Below the pieces are notes generated by a model. It had not been told where the DNA came from. It did no database searches and was given only the letters and a program-made list of their open reading frames with translations. This document shows positions 1-4,983 of a stretch of DNA of 9,407 nucleotides, piece by piece. Source of the stretch: JARROD01 sp037384225 (lineage in GTDB: Bacteria > Pseudomonadota > Gammaproteobacteria > Pseudomonadales > Cellvibrionaceae). The stretch lies in NCBI GenBank assembly GCA_037384225.1, contig JARROD010000280.1, forward strand, positions 1-9,407, in the 5' to 3' direction. The translations under genes and the position numbers were made by a program. Numbering within the stretch: position 1 is the stretch's first letter; each line of letters starts with the position of its first letter.

Positions 1-279
1 ATATCGACTGAGCTGGTGAATACTGTGCAGATATGAGATGTGAACTGTATCTATGAAGTGAATCGGTAAATAATATACTGGGTAAACTGTGCTAATTGAA
101 AAATGGCCGGCAATCTGGTAATGAACGTGCTCGCAGGTATCGAAATTATCAAAGCAGCGATAGAAAAGCTGTCGATACCAAGTGTATGAAAAGAATAGAT
201 TAGGACACCAGTGTAATTTGACACCAGTTTAAAAAGTATCGGTATGAGATCTGGTTAGATCTTTACGAGGAGTATCGGT
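1..279. other. AT-rich non-coding stretch upstream of the first gene
   Basis: I see no convincing reading frame on either strand. The stretch contains short direct repeats. GACACCAGT occurs at 204-212 and 220-228. AGTATCGGTATGA occurs at 235-247 and 271-283, the second copy covering the start codon of the next gene. Two AGATCT palindromes lie 10 bases apart (247-252 and 257-262). It is probably the promoter and leader of the gene at 280, but no function can be assigned. Confidence 0.5.
218..248 (+). promoter_or_regulatory. Possible sigma-70-type promoter for the 280-561 gene
   Basis: A perfect -35 hexamer TTGACA lies at 218-223. The best -10 match is TATGAG at 243-248 (4 of 6), with a long spacer of 19 bases. 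The -35 hexamer overlaps the second copy of the GACACCAGT direct repeat, as an operator might. The long spacing makes this a weak call. Confidence 0.25.
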
Positions 280-561
280 ATGAACAGTGGGCCCATGAAA
301 GCCGTCGCGGAAGAGTCCGAAGCAAGTGAATCCAATGCTTTTGAGCCGGTATTGGTCGAATCGGATTTAATGAGCAGCGACATGATTGACGATTCGAATG
401 ACGACCTTTCCGATGAGGTTGACTTTGAAGACACTAAACCCTCAAGATCGAGTTCAACCTCATCTTCCCTTAAAAATACCGATTCCCGCCGGCGTCTTGA
501 AGACAAGCTTGAGGAATTGAGACTCCGAAGAGAAACGCGGGAATTTGATTTTGATATTTAA
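280..561 (+). CDS. Small acidic protein, possible PA3496-family envelope integrity protein
   Basis: The 93-residue product has a strongly acidic, serine-rich and probably disordered first two thirds. A short Arg/Glu-rich stretch near residues 69-86 (RRRLEDKLEELRLRR) probably forms a helix, and the protein ends in EFDFDI. There is no signal peptide, membrane segment or cysteine. The ATG at 280 is preceded by GAGG/GGAG at 267-272 with about 7 bases of spacing, which supports this start. An acidic N-terminus, a basic-acidic helix and a C-terminal aromatic/acidic tail resemble the small PA3496 family of Pseudomonas, annotated as putative envelope integrity proteins. I make this assignment from memory of the family's shape. 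In Pseudomonas the place just upstream of fliE is usually held by the flagellar regulators fleS/fleR, so this neighbour is different. No functional link to flagella is evident. Confidence 0.6.
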   Translation: MNSGPMKAVAEESEASESNAFEPVLVESDLMSSDMIDDSNDDLSDEVDFEDTKPSRSSSTSSSLKNTDSRRRLEDKLEELRLRRETREFDFDI

Positions 562-924
562 AACCGCAGTCATACCTAAGGGCTGCCGTAGAAATTAATT
601 TCAAACACGCAGCCCTGCCAGGCATTCCCACCTACCCCCCGTCGTTTTTTAAACAATGGGGGGGCTTATCCAAAGTATTGTTTCGAGCCCGGACGTGATG
701 GTGATAACTGTTGCAGAACCCGTTGGCCTGCAGCGGCAGAAGATTGCCACAGCGGCAATGATTGGCCCGCTTTGTGCAATGTTTTGTGTCGATAGCTATA
801 CAAGAGCATGAATAGGGAATAATCGCCAAATTATTGTCATCTGCTCGCCCACGTTTGAAGACGCAGTGGTAAACCCTGACAGGATTGCTGAGGCAAAAAG
901 TGGTTTTACAGGTGGAAGGTCGTT
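562..924. other. Intergenic spacer before fliE with promoter and inverted repeats
   Basis: This 363-base gap holds no credible gene. An inverted repeat follows the upstream gene, with arms AGGGCTGC (579-586) and GCAGCCCT (609-616) and a 22-base loop. It lacks a following T-run, so it is not a classic terminator. A second inverted repeat pairs C6 at 635-640 with G7 at 658-664. A small dyad ATTGCC/GGCAAT (743-748 and 754-759) lies just upstream of the sigma-54 promoter candidate at 762-778 and could be an activator or IHF-type site. That last suggestion is inference. Confidence 0.5.
762..778 (+). promoter_or_regulatory. Sigma-54 (-24/-12) promoter candidate for the fliE operon
   Basis: The sequence TTGGCCCGCTTTGTGCA has the invariant GG (764-765) and GC (776-777) separated by exactly 10 bases, as in the RpoN consensus TTGGCACG-N4-TTGCA. 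It differs from the preferred bases at A-to-C in the -24 box and T-to-G in the -12 box. Transcription would start near 789, leaving a leader of about 136 bases before the fliE ATG at 925. In Pseudomonas and Vibrio the fliE operon is sigma-54 dependent and activated by FleR/FlrC-type regulators, which fits this site. No regulator binding site is identified. Confidence 0.6.
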
Positions 925-1302
925 ATGAGTGATCGAGTAGATATAAACCGACTGCTGGTGGAAATGCGATCTCTAAAAGCGCAAACCCAGGTATTTAATA
1001 AACCCCAGGGGCTGGCGGCGAAAGATATAGCCCCGGGTGCTGTGCACCCGGGCCAGAGCGTCGGTAAAAGCGAAGCACCGTCGAGCTTTGGCAATTTGAT
1101 GCAAAAGGCCATCGATAAAGTCAATGAAACTCAACAAGTGTCGGCGACCAAAGCCCAAGCCTACACCCAGGGCAATCCCAATGTCGACATCACGGATGTC
1201 ATGATCGCCTCGCAAAAAGCGGAAGTTTCATTTCAGGCGATGGTACAGGTAAGAAACAAACTGATAGAGGCCTATAGAGAGGTTATGAATATGCCTCTGT
1301 AG
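925..1302 (+). CDS. fliE: Flagellar hook-basal body complex protein FliE
   Basis: FliE joins the MS ring to the proximal rod and is the first rod substrate of the flagellar export machine. The 125-residue product has the conserved FliE C-terminal half: SSFGNLMQKAIDKVNETQQ (about 53-71), the NPNVDITDVMIASQKAEVSF stretch (about 84-103) and an ending close to KLIEAYREVMNMPL. It is somewhat longer than typical FliE (about 100-110 residues). The extra length lies in a variable linker (about residues 30-50), which contains a GC-rich hairpin at the DNA level. No signal peptide is present, as expected for a protein exported by the flagellar apparatus. A purine-rich ribosome site, GTGGAAGG, ends about 6 bases before the ATG. 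It is the first gene of the fliEFGHIJ run, behind the sigma-54 promoter candidate at 762-778. The identification is secure. Confidence 0.96.
   Translation: MSDRVDINRLLVEMRSLKAQTQVFNKPQGLAAKDIAPGAVHPGQSVGKSEAPSSFGNLMQKAIDKVNETQQVSATKAQAYTQGNPNVDITDVMIASQKAEVSFQAMVQVRNKLIEAYREVMNMPL
1032..1052 (+). other. Very stable hairpin inside fliE
   Basis: Perfect 9-base arms CCCGGGTGC (1032-1040) and GCACCCGGG (1044-1052) enclose a 3-base loop, TGT. The arms are almost all G and C, so the mRNA should form a tight stem-loop about 110 bases into fliE. It encodes residues about 36-43 (PGAVHPG) in the variable linker. There is no T-run, so it is not a standard terminator. Confidence 0.6.
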
Positions 1303-1346
1303 TCAGTGAAACCTCAACGTTTAGACTGAGTTATTAGATAACGCCA

Positions 1347-3059
1347 ATGGCAAATTCCAACGCAGCGGATGTAACTCCGGAAGCGGGCAAAGTAAAATTA
1401 CCGGAGCGTGGCTCCAGCGATCTGCTTGACGGTTTTAACAATTTGAACCTGGTCCGCCAGGCCGGTCTTATGGTTGGCCTCGCCGCCAGTGTCGCTATCG
1501 GCTTCTGGGCGGTGCTTTGGAGTCTTGGTGAAGACTACCGTCCTCTCTACGGCAGTCTCGATCGCCTCGATTCATCCGAAGTAGTGGAAATTCTCGACCA
1601 AAATAACATCAAATTTAAAATGGATGGTTCCACCGGCGCGCTTCTGGTCGCCGCCGATGACGTTCACAAAGCGCGCCTGAAGCTGGCTGAAGCCGGCATT
1701 CCCGGGGACAGCTCTCAAGGTTTCGAACTCCTCGATCAGGAACAGCCTCTCGGGACCAGCCAATTTATGGAAACAACCCGCTACCGTCGCTCGCTGGAAG
1801 GAGAACTTGCTCGCACCATTACCAGTATACACAGTGTGCGCCGTGCCCGGGTGCACCTCGCCATTCCCAAGCGTTCGGTTTTTGTCCGCGATGCACGTAA
1901 ACCCTCCGCTTCCGTATTTGTGGAACTCTACCCTGGGCGCGGTATCAAGCCACGCCAGGTCAAGGCGATCGCCAACCTGGTGGCATCCAGCATCCCAGAA
2001 TTAAATCTTGAAAACGTCACCGTTGTAGACCAAAAGGGCACTCTGCTGTCGGCCGGGGAAGAAAGCGAAGAACTGATTATGGCCGCCCGCCAGCGCGAAT
2101 ACTCCCGCAAACTGGAAGGCGATATCATCAAACGTATCAACAGTATCCTCGCGCCCATTGTCGGTAGAGACCGCTATAAAGCCGAGGTCAGCGCCGATGT
2201 TGATTTTACCGCAGTCGAACAGGCCGAGGAGGTTTTTAATCCCGATCTGCCCGCGGTACGCAGTGAACAGACCGTGGATGAACAGCGTACCGCCTCCCGG
2301 GAAACTGCTGGTATTCCCGGCGCCCTGAGCAACCAACCACCGGGTGCGGCGCAGGCTCCGGAACAGATCAACCCGGAAAGCGGTGATGCTGAGGATACCG
2401 CGCAGCCCAGCAATATCCGCCGTCAGGCCACCCGCAACTACGAGTTGGATCGCACTGTGAGCTACACCCGACACCAATTGGGGCGCCTGCGGAGATTGAC
2501 CGTGGCCGTGGTCGTCGACGACAAAATTTCGGCGGCTCCCGACGGCAACACCAGCCGTACCCCCTGGACCGATAATGAACTGGAACGTCTGGCGATACTG
2601 GTGCGGGACGCCGTGGGTTTTTCTGCCTCCCGTGGGGACAGTGTTAACGTTTTAAACTCACCTTTTATTACCAGTGATGAAGTGCTTCTCGAAGAAAAGC
2701 TGCCGTTGTGGCAGCAACCCTGGGTACTGGCCTGGGTAAAACCGCTGGCCGGTGCCATAGTGATTCTGGCGTTGGTGGTGGGGCTGGTCCGGCCGGTGCT
2801 GAAGAGCCTGGCTGTCTCGGGCGTCAAGGCTAAAGCCGAGGACGAGGCCCGCGAACTGGCAGCGCTTGAGGCCGCGGGCATGGACTCCTTTGAGGGACTC
2901 TCCGATGATGCGGTGACATTGACAGGCGGTGATTCTCTCGCCCTGCCCAGCCCCGAAGAGGGGTACGAACAGCAGCTAAATGCCGTTAAAGGTTTGATCG
3001 CCGAAGACCCGGGTCGGGTTGCGCAGGTGATAAAGCGCTGGATCAATAGCGATGAGTGA
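1347..3059 (+). CDS. fliF: Flagellar MS-ring protein FliF
   Basis: FliF forms the MS ring in the inner membrane, the base on which rod, switch and export gate are built. The 570-residue length is usual for the family. A first membrane helix lies at about residues 38-60 (AGLMVGLAASVAIGFWAVL), followed by the conserved YRPLYGSL motif. The YscJ/FliF ring-building domains follow, with the ETTRYRRSLEGELARTI and VRRARVHLAIP motifs. A Pro/Gln/Glu-rich linker lies around residues 325-350 and the second membrane helix at about 459-488. The cytoplasmic tail ends in LNAVKGLIAEDPGRVAQVI-KRW, the FliG-binding helix. The ATG at 1347 has only a weak ribosome site, 44 bases after fliE. The gene ends inside fliG (overlap 3052-3059), which suggests translational coupling between ring and switch protein. 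Confidence 0.97.
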   Translation: MANSNAADVTPEAGKVKLPERGSSDLLDGFNNLNLVRQAGLMVGLAASVAIGFWAVLWSLGEDYRPLYGSLDRLDSSEVVEILDQNNIKFKMDGSTGALLVAADDVHKARLKLAEAGIPGDSSQGFELLDQEQPLGTSQFMETTRYRRSLEGELARTITSIHSVRRARVHLAIPKRSVFVRDARKPSASVFVELYPGRGIKPRQVKAIANLVASSIPELNLENVTVVDQKGTLLSAGEESEELIMAARQREYSRKLEGDIIKRINSILAPIVGRDRYKAEVSADVDFTAVEQAEEVFNPDLPAVRSEQTVDEQRTASRETAGIPGALSNQPPGAAQAPEQINPESGDAEDTAQPSNIRRQATRNYELDRTVSYTRHQLGRLRRLTVAVVVDDKISAAPDGNTSRTPWTDNELERLAILVRDAVGFSASRGDSVNVLNSPFITSDEVLLEEKLPLWQQPWVLAWVKPLAGAIVILALVVGLVRPVLKSLAVSGVKAKAEDEARELAALEAAGMDSFEGLSDDAVTLTGGDSLALPSPEEGYEQQLNAVKGLIAEDPGRVAQVIKRWINSDE

Positions 3060-4092
3060 AGATAAAGACGCGGCTGCCGCCAAGGCGGAAAAACCTAAAA
3101 TCAGACTCAATTCCGTTGAAAGGGCGGCGATACTGCTAATGTCCCTCGGCGAAAACGACGCTGCTGAAGTGCTCAAGCATATGGGGCCGAAGGAAGTGCA
3201 GCGCATTGGCACGGCGATGTCACAACTGAACAATGTGCAGCAGTTCGAAGTGGAGACGGTGCTGTCGGGTTTTCTTGACGAAGTGAGAACACTCACGGGC
3301 CTGGGGATGGGGTCGGATAGCTATATTCGCAATATGCTGGTTACCGCCCTCGGTGAGGACAAGGCCAACGGTCTGATTGACCGTATACTACTCGGAGGCA
3401 ACACCACGGGCCTGGACACGCTCAAGTGGATGGAGGCGCGTTCAGTAGCCGATATTATTCGCAACGAACATCCGCAAATTCAGGCCATTGTGATTGCCTA
3501 TCTCGATTCGGATCAGTCAGCGGAGATTCTCAGTTATTTTCCTGAAAAAGTGCGTCTGGATATCATGATGCGGGTGGCGGCGTTGGACACCGTACAGCCC
3601 AGTGCACTGCAGGAACTTAACGATATTCTCGAAAAACAATTTTCCGGCAACGCCGCCTCGCAGACCAAATCCATGGGCGGGTACAAAGTGGCGGCTGAGA
3701 TTATGAACAATCTCGAAAGTACCGTGGAAGCTGAATTGATGGATGCGATCAAAGAAATCGACGAAGAAATGGGCACCCAGATTCAGGACTTGATGTTTGT
3801 TTTCGACAATCTCAAAGAAGTGGAAGATCGCGGTATCCAGGCTCTGTTACGGGAGGTTTCTTCCGAAGTGTTGATCGTCGCACTCAAAGGTGCGGACGAA
3901 GAACTGCAGGATAAAATCTTTAAAAACATGTCCAAACGCGCCGCCGAGCTACTGCGTGATGATCTCGATGCCAAAGGTCCGGTGCGTATATCTGAAGTTG
4001 AAAGTGCCCAAAAAGAAATCCTCACCATTGCTCGTCGCATGGCCGATTCCGGTGAAATCATGCTGGGTGGTGGCGGTGAACAAATGATCTGA
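3052..4092 (+). CDS. fliG: Flagellar motor switch protein FliG
   Basis: FliG sits on the cytoplasmic face of the MS ring, binds FliF through its N-domain and FliM through its middle domain, and receives torque from the stator through its C-domain. The 346-residue product has the N-terminal FliF-binding region (RAAILLMSLGENDAAEVLKH), the EHPQ motif at 139-142 in the middle domain, and the MGGYKVAAEIMN linker near 220. The C-terminal charge pattern is intact: K279, R296, D303 and D304 align by spacing with the torque residues K264, R281, D288 and D289 of Escherichia coli FliG. About 15 extra residues, rich in Ala, Lys, Glu and Asp, precede the E. coli start. The gene starts inside the end of fliF, so the two are probably translationally coupled. 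Nothing suggests loss of function. Confidence 0.97.
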   Translation: MSEDKDAAAAKAEKPKIRLNSVERAAILLMSLGENDAAEVLKHMGPKEVQRIGTAMSQLNNVQQFEVETVLSGFLDEVRTLTGLGMGSDSYIRNMLVTALGEDKANGLIDRILLGGNTTGLDTLKWMEARSVADIIRNEHPQIQAIVIAYLDSDQSAEILSYFPEKVRLDIMMRVAALDTVQPSALQELNDILEKQFSGNAASQTKSMGGYKVAAEIMNNLESTVEAELMDAIKEIDEEMGTQIQDLMFVFDNLKEVEDRGIQALLREVSSEVLIVALKGADEELQDKIFKNMSKRAAELLRDDLDAKGPVRISEVESAQKEILTIARRMADSGEIMLGGGGEQMI

Positions 4093-4108
4093 GGCGGATA
4101 ACATTTTA

Positions 4109-4414
4109 ATGGAAAATTCGAAGCAAAAGCCCTCCGCCCCCAAACCCCTTGCCAACCGTATCCCCTCCAACGAACTGGGTGAATGCCAGCCTTGGCAACT
4201 GCCCGAAATCGATGCTCGTGGCAATATCGTTGCCAGTGTAGAGAAGCAAGCGCGCGATCGACGTGCGAGCGAAGACGGTAGTGGTGAAAACAGTGGCGAA
4301 CTGATCGAAGACGTCGATGGACATCCACCAATCAAGCCGCTCACCGCCGAGATGCTAAAAGAGATTGCCGACGCGGCGGAACAGGAAGGCCGAGGAACAG
4401 GATTCCGCCATTGA
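4109..4414 (+). CDS. fliH: FliH N-terminal fragment (frame-broken fliH)
   Basis: FliH is the cytoplasmic regulator of the export ATPase FliI and anchors it to the export gate and C-ring. The 101-residue fragment shows FliH N-terminal features: basic start, NRIPSNELGECQPWQLPEID (Trp near residue 31; FliH uses N-terminal Trp residues for docking) and PLTAEMLKEIADAAEQEG, which in intact FliH leads into the long glycine-rich GxxxG helix. Here the frame runs out after 7 more residues (RGTGFRH) at the TGA 4412-4414. The rest of FliH continues one frame over from about 4388. A ribosome site, GAGGCGG (4091-4097), precedes the ATG and overlaps the fliG stop. A 9-base direct repeat, GGAACAGGA (4378-4386 and 4394-4402), marks the break, as expected for deletion or collapse between short repeats. 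Whether this is a true mutation or an assembly error is not visible here. Confidence 0.75.
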   Translation: MENSKQKPSAPKPLANRIPSNELGECQPWQLPEIDARGNIVASVEKQARDRRASEDGSGENSGELIEDVDGHPPIKPLTAEMLKEIADAAEQEGRGTGFRH

Positions 4415-4910
4415 AAGCCTAATGGTGGAAATGATTTGCACTTTGTCCCGCCATATTGTGCGTCGAGAACTCATCACCGATTCCGGACACATACTGCAAA
4501 TCGTGCGCGAAGCACTAGCTGCTCTGCCGGTAGGTGCTAAAAACCTGCAAGTGTTTTTAAACCCCGACGACCTTGCCCTGGTGGAGACGTTTGCCGAGGA
4601 GCAGCAAAAGGACTGGCGTTTCATAGGCGATGCCGATTTGCTCCCTGGTGGCTGTCGTTTGGAAACCCGTGAAAGCCTAGTGGATTATACCGTTGAGCGG
4701 CGCATGCAACTGCTGCTGGAACAGTTTCTGGACAAACAGCTTGACAACGGAAATAACGGCGCCATTGATAATGAGACACCCATGATTGCTAACAAGACAG
4801 CCACGAGTACCGCCATTGATAGCGAGACAGACATGAATGTTAATAAGACAGTCACAAATGCGGCTATCGATAATAAGACAGTCCATAGCAATAACAGCCA
4901 TGAGCGTTAA
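4365..4910 (+). CDS. fliH: FliH C-terminal fragment with repeat-encoded tail (frame-broken fliH)
   Basis: This is the open frame carrying the FliI-binding half of FliH. Genuine homology begins at KAEEQDSAIESL (from about 4386); the first residues after the TTG at 4365 are out-of-frame sequence, so that start is not a real one. Conserved FliH motifs follow: LSRHIVRREL, IVREALAALP, VFLNPDD and LLPGGCRLET, up to about LLEQFLDKQ (4738). Instead of ending there, the frame continues about 55 residues through a Thr/Asn/Lys/Asp-rich tail (NKTA, IDNKTV and similar) encoded by the 21-base repeats, and stops at TAA 4908-4910 inside a repeat unit. Joining both fragments would give a protein of about 266 residues, but without the glycine-rich helix between them. 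No ribosome site supports independent translation. It would need frameshifting, or it is dead. Confidence 0.7.
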   Translation: MPTRRNRKAEEQDSAIESLMVEMICTLSRHIVRRELITDSGHILQIVREALAALPVGAKNLQVFLNPDDLALVETFAEEQQKDWRFIGDADLLPGGCRLETRESLVDYTVERRMQLLLEQFLDKQLDNGNNGAIDNETPMIANKTATSTAIDSETDMNVNKTVTNAAIDNKTVHSNNSHER

Positions 4911-4983
4911 CAAGACAGCCATGAGCGTTAACAAGACAGCCATGAGCGCTGATAAGACAGTCATGAATTCCGATGCTGATGGT
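4761..4983 (+). repeat. 21-base coding tandem repeat array across the fliH end and fliI start
   Basis: The units are: 4761-4781, 4782-4802, a 9-base spacer (4803-4811), 4812-4832, 4833-4853, a second 9-base spacer (4854-4862), 4863-4883, a 16-base short unit (4884-4899), then 4900-4920, 4921-4941, 4942-4962 and a diverged unit 4963-4983. The core of most units is AAGACAGYC or a close variant. Units 4900-4920 and 4921-4941 are identical, and period-21 identity runs from about 4894 to 4948. The first seven units are open in the FliH frame and read as heptads such as MNVNKTV. The last units are open only one frame over, as MSVNKTA, MSVNKTA and MSADKTV. The 16-base unit, 5 bases short, produces that switch. 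The fliI ATG (4973) lies in the last, diverged unit. Confidence 0.85.

Noticed and set aside
723..737. Second sigma-54-like motif TTGGCCTGCAGCGGC
   Set aside because: The GG-to-GC spacing is one base short of the required 10, while the site at 762-778 has correct spacing.
1303..1329. Weak hairpin between fliE and fliF
   Set aside because: The stem is only 5 plus 4 base pairs with a bulge and no T-run. It is not enough to call a terminator inside a clear operon.
2001..3046. Long reverse-strand ORFs opposite fliF
   Set aside because: They are shadows of a well-conserved gene in GC-richer DNA, with no recognisable domains and unlikely Ser- or Ala-rich composition.
4677..4964. Reverse-strand ORFs with repeated hydrophobic residues (LLTLMAV) that look like a membrane peptide
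   Set aside because: They are the complement of the 21-base coding repeats. There is no ribosome site or recognised family, and the + strand frame continues from genuine FliH sequence.
4761..4983. Regular repeats as a CRISPR array
   Set aside because: The units are contiguous and coding, with no unique spacers of constant length and no cas genes nearby.
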